A DNA stretch of 64,000 nt from positions 571,389-635,388 of the forward strand of contig JANPWX010000333.1 in the NCBI GenBank assembly GCA_024734555.1, written 5' to 3'. A model generated the notes under the pieces. It did not search any database. It worked only from the letters and a program-made list of their open reading frames with translations, and was not told where the DNA came from. The stretch comes from Trochalopteron elliotii. Lineage: Eukaryota; Chordata; Aves; Passeriformes; Leiothrichidae. This document shows positions 26,379-38,580 of the stretch, one piece after another. Position numbers and translations under genes: made by a program. The number at the start of each line of letters is the position of its first letter. Positions within the stretch are counted from its first letter, which is position 1.

Positions 26379-27597
26379 GCCATATTTTGATGAAGTAGCA
26401 AATCCTTTCTGCTGGTTTAGGCTGTAAATCCAGTCACTTATCTGCAAAAGGAATGTTACAAGCATGAGCAGCAGTACCAAGTCTTCTGATTTTCTGCCCC
26501 TTGCTATCTTGCTGGGGTTTGCCATCTGATCAGTGAGGGTGAGAGGGGAACAGTGAGGTGACGGATTATTTAGCAACATAGATCAAAATAATACCAGGCA
26601 TAGAAAATATTCTTCCTAAATCCTGCTATGTCAGAGCAACTCCCTGTTCCTTAGTCAGTGCTGACTGAATCTCCTGTGCTGAAGATGCTTTGCACAGGCA
26701 AAAGGCCTCACTGCACGTCAGTGAGACCCTTATTCATGGATCAGAACACACATGGGTTTGCTGGGTTGGAAAGAAATCCAGCAAATCTTCACCACAGATG
26801 AGAATTTTCATGCTCTGTGTATTCTTCATTGCTCTGGAAAAGTAGACTGGTCCTGTTTTGGAGTCCATGGTTGGGAAAGGGGCTTCTAAGACTGAACACC
26901 ATTGACACTGCACCTGACAGCTTTAAAGCCATCCAGAAAGTGATGCAGAAATCATCTGCTTGGAAACAGTAAACTGCAGGAGGCATATTCAATCACTGCT
27001 CCATAGTGTGTATTCACTCTCTGGGAGCTTCACACTGCATGTTACAGGTTGTATCTGCTCCCTGGAGGTCTAGATAACTTAGGAACCTTGTTTCTAAGAT
27101 CCTGCCTCACTGCCTAGGGTGTGCTGCCCCAAAAGAGCAGGGGATGAAGCAGTGCATGGAGGAATGCTGTGCCTGGTCCAGCTGATAGAAGCCTGGTCAG
27201 ATCTGCAGGGCTTCCCAGCAGCCTGCTGGGAAAACTTGAGGGCAAAATAATTCAATGGCCCCAAGGTGCTGTCCTGGCAATTAGGAGAGGGAGGGAAATA
27301 TTCCCCAAAGCCACCCTTAAGCCTTCTTTTCCTCCTAGAACTGGAAGATGCAGTGGGGTGGCAGAGATACCTCAGCTAAGCTGTGTTATGTCACCAGATT
27401 ATATGTGAGGCCATATGTGATGGTGAATCTACATATACACAAAAATATAGTTACATTCAGAGACTTGCCCAAATTAACCTTGTGCCAGACAGTTTGGTGG
27501 AGGGGACCAGCCTGGGGTGAGACTTGGTTGCTGGAGTACTGAAACTAATATAAAAGAACATATTTCACATATTTGCTGCAGATCTCTGAGGACATGA
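26379..27597. other. Non-coding stretch
   Basis: Nothing recognisable beyond short chance open frames. There is no repeat or splice-flanked exon that I can support. Confidence 0.5.
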
Positions 27598-27648
27598 TGA
27601 TTTTGGAGTTTTGATGATTTTGGAGCCATCCTGATTTTGGAGTTACAC
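27598..27648. repeat. Short 17-bp-period tandem repeat, three copies
   Basis: TGATTTTGGAG starts at 27598, 27615 and 27632, giving an exact 17-bp period. The last six bases of each unit differ. This is a small minisatellite-like array, probably from local slippage or duplication. It has no evident coding role. Confidence 0.85.
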
Positions 27649-27962
27649 CACAGGAAAGTGGGATTTGCTGATTGGTTGTAAGGTAAGGCTTTTTATGAAT
27701 TTAGCAACAGACAGTAAATGATGTAATGCTTGGTCTCTTGGTCTTTCTAAACCAGCTGTACACTTCTACCTCATTTATTATTTAGAGCTGATATGTTGCT
27801 TTATGTGGTGAGGAGTTTATGTTCTCATATATTGATTTGGTGAAAAATCATAGAGCCACTTTGGATATTTCTATTTGAGCTTGGAAAAATAAGCTGTTGT
27901 CAACTGTATGGAGGCTGGACCTATCCTAGGACATGGTCTGATCTCAGGGTGATGGAGCTGGC

Positions 27963-28007
27963 CAATAATATTAATAATATTTATTATAATAATAATAATA
28001 GTAATGA
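27963..28007. repeat. AAT trinucleotide-rich microsatellite
   Basis: An imperfect (AAT/TAA)n run with interruptions, followed by ordinary sequence. It is flanked by non-coding DNA. Confidence 0.85.
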
Positions 28008-28800
28008 GAAGGAGATAGAGGAATAAAACTCAAACACTCAAACTACAATTGCTCACCACCCACTGACCAATAACCAGCCCATTCCTGAGCAGTCATTAGT
28101 AGCTCCCAGTTTGTGTACTGAGTGTGATATTCTCTGGTTTGGAACATCCCTTTGGTCTGTATGGGTCAGCTGTTCCTGCTCACTGGCAAAGCACAGGAAG
28201 CTGAAAAGTCCCTGACTTAGTGTCAGCCCTGCTCAGCAGCAACTAAACCACCAGTGTGTTACCAATGCTGTTCTCTTCCTAAATCCAGAACACAGCACTG
28301 TACCAACTGCTTGGAAGAACATTAACTCTATCCCAGGCAAAACCAGGACATTATGGATATTCCATCCCCTCCCAAGGGGCAGCAATTCAGCTCAGGTAGT
28401 GTCAGACAGAAAATTAACTTCTCTTGTAGCATTTCTGAAAGACTTCAATCTCTGCTTTCACTGGGGAGAAAGAAGGTGTCCTAATGAATTTAGAAATAAG
28501 CACAGGGCAAAATCTCTGACTGGGAATTGGAGTTAGGACAAAAGAAATTATTTTATTTAGGGTGAGATCCTAGTTGTACTTACATCTACATAAGAACTTT
28601 TTTTCACTGCAGTAGCAAATAAAAGGTTGTGCATATTTTCACTGACATCCTAAAACTTACGTGAGCCCAGCCTGCTTTCCAGTTGGAGACTTGAAAGGGT
28701 GTAGCTTGTGCTGGCCAGCCCTTGGAAGGGTGACAAGTACAAAGAAGGGTGGGATATGTTGTGCTCTGGGCTCTTTCCCCAGCATCCAGTGGGTGTCTGG

Positions 28801-29035
28801 ATCTCCGGGCAGGGTGGAAGCCTTGCTGGCTCCCGGCGAGTCAGCAGCACCATCTGCTGCAGACGGCCCAGAACGGCAGGATTGGGAATTAAATGTGGAT
28901 TTCAGGGCTTAGATGCCGACTGCAGACCGCGCTGTAAATCACACAAACATCAGGCTCGAGCTGCTCAGTGCTCCTCAGTGAACAGTAGTGGGCTCAGCTG
29001 GTGCTCCAAGAGAAACACAAACTCGAATGTAAATC
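28801..29035. promoter_or_regulatory. Orphan CpG cluster, candidate regulatory element
   Basis: About ten CpGs lie within roughly 235 bp (for example in CTCCGGGC, CCCGGCGAGTC, AGACCGCGCTG, GGCTCGAGC), in a neighbourhood that is nearly CpG-free. An AP-1/MARE-like GAGTCAGCAGC lies around 28839-28849, close to a TCTGCTGCAG segment. Retained CpGs suggest low germline methylation or purifying selection, as in enhancers or alternative promoters. Open frames crossing it on the + strand (to about 29046) do not resemble a known protein. The regulatory role is inferred. Confidence 0.33.
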
Positions 29036-29039
29036 TGCC

Positions 29040-32000
29040 TTGCTAAAATGAGAAATGTCAGGTTTCCACAGAGCCTTTTGAGGCATTTCAAATGGAAAGG
29101 AGTCAGGGGAAGTAAGTCTTCCCTAATTATAGAAGTTGGTCAAAGCCTCTGATTTAATCCCAGAAGAGGAGGAAGTTCAGCTGTGACCTCTGTATCTGAG
29201 AGCTTTGGGACACAGCAGTTTTGGGATGGTAGTGGCACTTGGTGAGGTCATTAAATGAGAAGAGTGACACTGCTGGGAGAGCTGTTTGGAAACCTCTCTG
29301 CTGCCCTTTTCCACCCTGGTAAACTGTTTTCCTGCAAAGAATGGAAAATTGAGCAATGTGCTGAAAGCTTGATCCAAAGCATATTGGTTTCAAAGCCCAT
29401 CCCAAAACTTCAGCTTCAGGGGAATTCAGAGTGTACTCATCCCAATAAATCTTCACTTGGAACAGCAGAGAACAGATTTATTTTTCAATAAACATATAGG
29501 AGGTGCCAGACAGATGCAGCAATCACCTGAACATTTGGGTACCACACCTTGAACTGATCTCAGCATCTGGAAATACTGTGGAAATGGTGTTGAACAGGGG
29601 CATTTTGCCTCAGGGACCTGTAAACACGAATAACCTCAAAATTGCTTGTAGATCTATAGTCTGTCCTTGAAATCTTTTCTCTGGGAGGAGTGGAGATGTT
29701 CACTACCAGGTCCTTTGCAGACTGATGAGCAGATGAAGGGTTTTGAGGGAGCTCCCCTGGGCATGGCAGGATGGTCTGACTCTGGTGATGTTCTGGGGCC
29801 CTTGGCCCTGCTCCATCTTGCTCAATGCCCAAGAGCAAAGCACAGAGGAGTGTAAGGAGACACCCCAAACAGCCTGGCTGTTGCATCTGTTTTCCAAGAA
29901 GGCTTGTTCTGCACCCAGCAAGGGCAGCCCAGGGCTCTTTGGCCTCTCCAGGAATGTGTGTTTCCAGTAAGCTACTCTCATGAGAGGAAGGCATGTTCAG
30001 GGAACACAGAGCAATTTTATTTCCTCATTTCTAGACACACAAACAAAAACCCCCAGCAAAACCCAAAAATGCTGCCAGAAACTACCAGCAGGATAAAAAT
30101 ATCTGGTGGGTGGAGGATATTGTGAGGAGGGGCTTTGAGATGGTCCATGGAGAACCCCCAAAGCACCCCAAAACCAGGAGAGTGTTTGGATGCCCACTAC
30201 AATATTGTGCCACTAGCTGAGCCAGAGTGCAGTCAGCCTCCTGCTGGGGCTTTGGAAAGCAGTCTCCAAAGCTGGGATGAGAATTTCCTGAATTGCTGTT
30301 AGCTTGAAAAGCTGCATCACATATAAGGGGCTACTGCAAAAATAATTTAAAATGCAAAGTTCTGCCTTAACCCTGTACTTTGCAAAGCCCTGTTGATGGT
30401 AGGTAGAAATTTTACTTCAATCTCAGTCCCACCCCTGATGGCTCTGCTGGAAGCAGGGCTCTACCTTATCCTCCAAGTGGAAGGTACACAGGCCTCTTAG
30501 AGAAAGCCCCAAGTTCATCCTCTATATTTATTTTGGGGACAGGCTAAGGAAGGAGCTAAGATCCTGACCTACAGTTACATCAGCTTATTCAGCTTCAGCA
30601 GCCAGAGCACGTGGCTATTAGTAATCTAGTGAAAAATGTAACAACACTTGCTTAAAAATAAACAGCCTACTCAAAAAAGGAAGTTACAATAAATAATCTG
30701 CATGAGAGGTAGCAATAAAAACTTCATGGCTGGAGTCAGAATAGGCTGTAGAAATAAATGTCTCCAGAGCAGGAGGTACTGAATGTTTTCCCCCATACAT
30801 CTTGCCACTGAAATTTCCCCAACTGGAAGAAAGCAAGTGCTCCCAAGCCCGAGTGGCAGGGAAGAAGACATCACTGTATTTAGAGTCACCTCGGTGCTCC
30901 TGCCCACACAACTTCCTTTCTTCAAGTCACGCTGGAGAGAGAAAATGTTTCCCTTCCACTTGCTCAACAGACCATGGTGAGCTCATGAGCAGGAGACTTC
31001 AGCTTTCAAAGGTTGAACTCTGCTGAGGGCTGATTGCCCTGGTTATTTATGTTTTCTTCAGCAGCTCCCCTGAAATGAGGCACACTCTGCTAAACTCATA
31101 TTCACCAGCTTTCACTCCTCCTTGTCTGGAAAAGTTGTTGCAAGTGGCTGTGGTTGGCCTGTGAGTAATCCCCCAGAATTACTGCAATCCCAGATAATCG
31201 GGACTTGCCAGATGAGACAGGGACAGCCCAACAGGGGGGTGGGAGAGGTTGCTGCTTACATCTTCTTTTTGCTAGTTTTGATTAATTTCAGCTCAAAGAT
31301 GAATTGCTTAAGACCTGCTCTAAAATAGAGTGGTAAAAGCAGACAAACTCCCACCTGGCTTTGTACCACCAGATCCCCAGTTAAAGGGAGGACCCAAATC
31401 CCACTTCCAGGGAAGAGACTGACCCAGACCCCAATAAAGCCATGGCAATGCTGCCAATCTACTGCAGCTCTGACCTGACAGAGTTCAGAGTGTTGTTCTT
31501 AACTACAACATCCCACCCTGTGTTGCAGAGATGATATCCTCCCACATATGTTGATATTGTTCTCCAGAAGGCGTGTGGTTTTTTTATTGTGCTGGTAGAG
31601 CGAGATGAAACTAATGAGTCAATGGTCCCACATTTTTTAACAGATGGTTGAGATGCAGCACTTTTGATTTTAGTCAGCTGATGTGCTCCAGTGCCTGTGT
31701 GTTTTGGACTATTTGGGATTACACCTGTAGGGAAAAGAGGTTTAAAGTGTCTGTGGATGTGACTGTGGAGTGATGGTACCTTGCTGCAGGAAGCCTTCCA
31801 TGGGTTTTAAGACCCTTCAAGGAGAGTGGTGTCCTTGAAAAAGAATAAAATAATGTCCTGACAGTGACTGGGACATCCTAATTAGCCCCACACTGAGAGC
31901 AAGTTGGTTGCCAGTGATGACAACCAGATTTCACTGCACACCTTCACCCTCTCTCAAACCATGATGTTCTCATTCATGCTGAGCAGTGCCTCTCTGAGGA

Positions 32001-35000
32001 AACAGTCACTGGTTACAACAGGACTACTCATGGCAGGCACAATACTCAACATGAGTAAACAGCTGTACGTGTGTGATGGGGTGTACATGGCTGCTCAGAG
32101 TCCTCTGGTTTGCAAGTCCAGGAATACATGCACACTAATGCATTCCAGATTCCAGATAAATGCCCTCATATGTTGTGTTGGCATTTCTGCAGAGCCAGAA
32201 AACAAGAACATTTCAGTGATTTTAGTTGGGAAGATTTCTTTTCCTCTATTCTGAATCGATTTCCTTCCTGTCATTTTCTGGGTTCTGTTGACTGAGCTTA
32301 GAAGCTAGGAGAAGCAATGAGTACAAAAATAGTGTTCATAGACCTCATGGTACCTGAATTCCTGCTTGAAAGTGCCCATACTGGCAGTTCAGAGCATGGC
32401 ACCCAGCTTGAGGACTGGAGAAGTTGTCAGGCACGTTGCAATGCTTAGTTTTGCCAGTTTATGGATGATTCTAAGGAGCGTATCTGTGGCTTCCTGTGTT
32501 GACTGTGTAGAAAAGCCATCACAAAAGAGCTGCTTGACATCTTGGACCCATTGTGCAGAATGGTCCATGCACCCTCCATGGCCTCCAGGGCAGAGATGGT
32601 GGGAAGCCAAGTATGGCAACTCTCAATTGCAGGCACACCCCAACACCACAGATTTTGGGCTCCTCTGGCACTCAATCCACAGGTATTTCAATAAATCCCA
32701 CTCTGAAGTGTTTCAGAGGAGCTGGGAATGGGTGAAAGCAAACACTTTGTTAGGAGAATGGAAAAATCCCATTGCCTCTGCCCTCTCCATAGACTCCTGG
32801 AGGTGGGAGGGTGCTTTGAGTGGCATTCGTAGAGGCTGCCAGTCCCACGTAACTCACGTAGGAAGTTTCTCACTGTTACAGTCTTCAGGGACATCTCTTC
32901 CCCCTTAGTGACCTAATTTTGGTGAATGAGCAACCGTTTGGAAGGACTTTCCTGCCTGACTTTCCAACTGCAGCTCAGAGCCAGCAGGAACAGGAGCCCA
33001 GGTTCAGAGCTTCCCTGGTGGCACAGGGTTCAGCCACCCCAGGACTCTGTCTGGGAGACCCTTGTCTCTGATGTCCTGCTGGGTCACAAGGTGACACTCC
33101 ATGGACAGAATGTGACAATATTGCTAGAATAAACAGATCCTTAAGACATTAAAGCAACCTAAAGCAAGCTTCAGATCCCACTGAGAGTAACTGGATGTGG
33201 CTCACTGAACTTTCATAGAGCCTTGCCAAGAGAAAGTAATTTTTTTTTACACAAAGCACATGATTTTTCCTTTGAAAATATGTTTACAGAATAGAGCTCA
33301 TTGCTTCATCAGTCAGTGAATCCTTGATATTTTCATTTATGTGGTTTCTTATTCAACACGTGTTTGAATCATAAGACTTCTGCCCCTTTATCTGAATTTA
33401 TCTACTGGGAGCATTTTTAAGAGTGAAATGTCAGTCAGGTGCATGCCAGACATCCAACAAACAGTGTTTTCTCTGCTCCTCGACTCAGTTCTCTGGAATT
33501 CCCCTCTGCTTCCTTCTCATTTTTCATGTTCCCTTTCTAGCAGAGAAGAGGTACAGGGTTTTCTCTGACCAAGGGAAGACAGAGAGGTCCTAGGACTAGG
33601 TCCTTGCTTAGCATCTTCAATCCATTGACATAACACCAGGAGGTCCTTTTGTCTCCCAGATGAGTCTTTGAAGACTATACTTTGTTAGCTGATCTGTTCT
33701 TGTTTGGTACTGGAAGGTTCCCTGCAAGCTTTTGATGGGTCTAAAACGTGACAGCAGCTGGTTGTGCTGCTGAAGTGTTTTTCATGTGGGTTTTTCCTTG
33801 GCTTTACTGACACAGCAAAGGAAGGGACAATCAAACGAGTCAGGAGCCATGGAAAGCTGTGGGTGCACACCCAGACCTGTCAGCAAGCACTCTTGCCCTC
33901 CTCTGGTCTGGATGTCTCTTGTTTCTTATTTCTTGTGCTGCAGCTGCATGGAGATCTGAGGATGTGGGCAAAGCTGGAATGGGAACAGAATGTCATTACT
34001 TGTGGTGAATTATTTCTCCATGTTGAATGTAGGAGAGACCGTAAATATATGCAACAGCACAGCATTAACATACTTCTCTCTTCACAACAATAATGCAATT
34101 TTCTAGAAAATCTTATAGAAATCCAGGCCAGAATTTGCATAAATGAAATAGATATTTGTTTTTCCCACACTTAGTTTTTCACTTAAAACAATACACCTAG
34201 GTGCCACCGATAGCATGATGCATGGGCAAGAATGATGACAGAGAATAAACACGGGGGTGGTGTGATGCTGAGCAGAGGCAGCTTGATGTTTGGTGGTTTA
34301 GGCAAGGCGTGTTTAGGACCCAAACACTGTAACTAAAATATATGATTTTGCATATATGCCCCTGTCAGCTGCCCCTGGAACGTTCTCCTGGCTGCTGTGT
34401 GCACTGACATCACAAACGTGGCTGCTGGCATTGATGCCTGTGTCACATGCATTGTATGAGAACAGGGCAACATCTGGCAGTAAGTACTTCAGGCTCCCAT
34501 CAGAAAATTGAGTGTAAGAGGAAATGTGGTGGTTCTGTTGTCTCCTGGGTGCTTTAAAAAATAAGACAGACTCAAGAACATAACTATTTCTTAATGAGGC
34601 CTACATGATCTTTCCAGTATTAACGCTGCAATGAGGTCAGACAGCATCTCCCCAGAGTGCTGACGTGGAGTTTCAGATGTGTCTGCAGTCAGCAAAGGCA
34701 TCACCCTGCTGCTGAGGTCCAGGGCAGAGCCCTCTCCATCACCCAGGGAGCTCAGGGACAGGTGGCTTCAGCCCATGCTCAGCCACACAGCAAACCTGGG
34801 GACATGGCAAACCTGGGAAGGTCAGCACGTGTTGACATCTTTTCTCCCTTACATTTGGGTGTGCTGAATTTTACTGAGGATGCCCAAGCTGGGCAAGAAT
34901 CCTGTTCACTCACCACCAGTGGAAGAGGAGCTGCAGTGCTAATGAGGCCTGCAACTTCCCATTAATTACGAGGTGCTCTGATTGCACATTTACATTTGCT

Positions 35001-38000
35001 GCTGATGATGGTGTCTTTCAGAAAAAGGTGTAGAGGATTTTACATGACTTTCAGCTGGAACACGGTGTCACCAACACTCCCCCTCCCAGGCTGGTGGAGC
35101 AGTTCTGATTGCTTGCAACACTTTATTAATAGACTTGCTAACATCAAGGAAAGGTTGATGAACACTTAGGATACAGGGAAGAGCCAGTGACTGCACCTTG
35201 TGCTGCATCTGCTAATAATGTGTAGAAATTATAAATAATGTATTTTTATTTTCTGCTTGAGACAAGTTAGTGTCACCAATGGGTGACACCAAAGGCCCTT
35301 CCTTGGCCTTTCAGAACAGCATTCAGCAGCCCTGACCTCTCTGATGCTTACGCCAGGGCAGGGACAGGGGACTGTATGCTTCTTGCTCCGTGGTTTGGCA
35401 ATTTCTGGTAGCAGAAACCTGAGGGCTTTCTTGCCTCAAACAGAAACATCCTTTCCCAAAAAAACCCTTATTCCAGAGGTGACAACTGACCTTGGGTGCA
35501 TTGCTCTGGAGGGGGTTATGAGAGTTGGTCTCAACCACGTTATTTGATTGTATCTCAGTAAGATACACCAAGGTTGTCCTCAGCAAGGACATCACAGTGG
35601 CTTGAGTAGTGCTTTTTGCACTTACAGTGGATGAGAAATGCAGCTGCTTAAAAACCCTGCTTCATGGGGAAGAAGATGATTTTCCATTAAAGGATAGACA
35701 GGTATTCAGGTGCCTTGTAATAACCTGGCATGAACAGGGCAAAATTTAGCTTTTTATAAGACGCAGGACTTGAGTTCCTGGGCTTGGATAGCACCTTCTC
35801 CAGGCTTTCCACACATCTTGAGCTCTGATCCTACTGTACTTGTAGCCCCCAATACACCCCTGGTTCCAGTAAATCCATCCCCTGTTGGGGAAAATTAAGT
35901 TAGATAGGCTTTATCAGCTCCAGACAGAATAATCTACTTCAGAAATACCTCTCCCTGATAAGGATCAGGTCTAATTGTTACAGGAACTCCCACTGGTGTG
36001 GATCAGAGCATTTGTGAGTCTCCTCTTTGCCTTTATTGAAATTTAAACGATTTCTGGAGGTTCTGACAACAATCAGACTAATTAGCTGGATGCAGACAGG
36101 GGTGTGAGGCAACTACTGGGTTCCTTGATACTCAAGGCTGCTCTGCACTGCTTGGATGCCACAAGCAAAGAGATCTGTAGCTAGGACAGCCCAGGGGAGC
36201 ACGGGGAGGTGGATTTCAGGTAACTTTGGCTACTACAGACTCAACCCTTCCAAGGAGGCTTGACTGGCTGCTTTGTGCTGCAAAATAACTTCTCCTCAAG
36301 GCCTGCTGTGCAATGACTTTCCATGGATATCACTGGAGACTATTTCCTCCCTTCTCCCACAGCTGTACAGAGTGTACTTTTTATTTCATTTTACCCCAGT
36401 AATGGCATTAACTGCTGGGAAAGCAGACATGAGCTCCAGGTCTGGCATCCTGACTGACGAGCTCCTTGGGGAGGAGTCAGCTCACTTCAGCCATATCCAT
36501 GAAAGCTGCTCTGCCAAATAATTGAGGCCATTTGAAGCAGTTTGAGTACCCTGTGCTCATGCACTACATCATTGGGTAGGGTGTGGAAGGCTGAGCCATG
36601 TGTCTGTTCATGCATTCGAGTCACTGAGCTCTGTACACTTTGGTCCAGGCTGTGCTGTTCTTGATCAGCTCTCCCAGTACAGAAAGGAGCACTGGTGCTC
36701 CCCAAAGGACTGACAGAATGAAAAGAAGCAGTGGGTGGTTGAAGCTGTACTGCACATGGCTGGGCTGTGTTTGGGGACATTGATGCTCCTCCCAGAGCAT
36801 TTTCCCAGCCTCCTCACAGGTTGGCACTGATGGGAACGAGAGCTGGATGAACACAGAACTGAGGGAAGTGTGGGGGAACAGTTGATGGAGGGATGGGAAT
36901 ATTTGATGGAGGGACACAAACAGAGGCGCAAAACCACAAAGGCATTTTACTGGGTAAGCTACCTCATTTTTTTGCTTCTTGCATGCACATATTTGAAGTG
37001 AACATTTAAACTCCTCCCTGGGTTTGCACTAAGGGAAGGGACATCCTTTCCTTGTGGCTGAGTGGCCTTTCTTCACAAGCAGGACATGGGCCCAATGGAT
37101 TCACATTCAGCATATTGGGTTTGGCTATCTGGCCTTTAACTGCCCTTCTCTTAATGAAGCCTTGTTAAAGGAAAAAGATACCTCTGGCAAATTATCCTTT
37201 CCAGGTAGATGGAGGCAATGACATCATGGCCTTACAAAGCCTGTTCAGATCAAATGGCAGCCTGCTGAGACAATAAGGGGAAAAAAAATTATTACATCCC
37301 TGTGGGGATCTGAAGTAGGCACACATTCTGAGCAAAGTATTTAATGATCACTAAAGAAGAGTTTTGGGAAGCTTTTTTTTTTTCATATGGGCAGTTTTGA
37401 TCTCAACTATACATGGTTTTGGCCCTTGATGCTACCAATTACCTCCGTATAATATGGATTTAAAATACTTGCCACACTCTTGCTAACTGAAGGCATCCTT
37501 TTTGTACATCCAAGAGTGTGAAAGGTAACACAAAAAATTCAGCAAATTGGCCTTTATCCTTTAAATGCTCTGCTTCAAAAACCCCACAAGCCTCAGCAGG
37601 CTTTATGTACTAAAGACTTTTTTATTTTGCTTTGGATTTATGATTCTCTCACTGCTTAGTTTTGTTTGAAGACAAACTCTTTAGGTGGTGACACAGAAAC
37701 GTAGAAATACAGTAGATGAGGGGAAAAAAGGGATTCTGACTTCAGGTGGAGAATATTTTAGTATTTATTAGAATAATATTTGATATTCTGATTTCAGATG
37801 AGTGAGTAATTGAAGACATTTGAGGAGGATTTGTGTTTCATGATGTGTGTGTAAAGATCTGTTGGAAAGCAGAAATATTAAAGTCTTGGTATTTAAACTC
37901 ATTGTGACTATTAATATTCATATTTCTAGTGTTAAAAAAGGTCTTGTTCTCTTCAGATAGTGCTTGTAATGAAATATCTCAAAAGATACATAAAGCACAG

Positions 38001-38338
38001 GAGTCATTCATGGGATTGTATAGAAATAGAAAGCCTGAGAAATTTTTCACTGAAAAATCTTTGTTTTTTCCATTCAAAACTATTATTAGACAGTGGGAAA
38101 GGAAACAAACACCTTCTCTCTAAATTGATGAGATTGTGTATTTTAAGAATGGGTTGTGATTTTAGTCTCACCTTTTATAATAGGATTTTTGGAAGCAAAT
38201 TTAGACCTGAGTGTTGTTGACGTGAAGATGGCTTAGTTTCTCAGGAAAGCTGAGGAGAATAAGGCACCAGAGGCCAAGTCCCCTGCTCCCAGTGCTCTTT
38301 GCTCCTGGTTAAAAGCAGTTCCTTACATGTCTCTACAG
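29040..38338. other. Non-coding stretch
   Basis: About 9 kb with no recognised exon or transposon. The longest frame (32366-32908, + strand, 180 codons) has low-complexity, unlikely amino-acid order and no family resemblance. A segment at 31590-31680 holds an AP-1 site (TGAGTCA at 31615-31621) and E-boxes (CAGATG at 31641-31646, CAGCTG at 31675-31680), which is only suggestive. Poly-T lies at about 37373-37383. Confidence 0.5.
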
Positions 38339-38580
38339 GTTGTACTGGTTTAAATACAACAGGGGAAGTTTGGCACAGGTCTACAGTTTCCTTTTCACTT
38401 TAAAGCAGTCCAGTTAAACCAGTGCCAGTACTTAGGGCAAATGTATTTAAACCAGTTAACTCTCTAATCAGTTTAAGTACCACTGATGCTGTACTGAATT
38501 ACATTAAATCAGCATAAGTGAGAGTTTAACCTGGTTTATCTACGTCTGCTCTGGCCTTTGCACCAGTTTAATTAACTGGA
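38339..38580. mobile_element. Degenerate hAT/Charlie-like non-autonomous DNA transposon (tentative)
   Basis: The stretch is dominated by variants of GGTTTAAA and AACCAGTT in both orientations: ACTGGTTTAAAT near 38344, CCAGTTAAACCAGTGCCAG around 38410-38428, TTTAAACCAGTTAAC around 38446-38460, CAGTTTAAG near 38469, ACCTGGTTTATC around 38529-38540 and ACCAGTTTAATTAACTGG at 38562-38579. From memory, this word pattern is typical of old amniote hAT-type MITEs whose ends read like TTTAAACCAGTGCAAC. No transposase and no clear terminal inverted repeats or 8-bp duplication are visible, so family assignment is tentative. Confidence 0.35.

Noticed and set aside
32366..32908. 180-codon + strand frame, the longest N-free frame
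   Set aside because: No recognisable domain, odd composition, overlapping minus-strand frames and no splice or promoter context; judged a chance frame.
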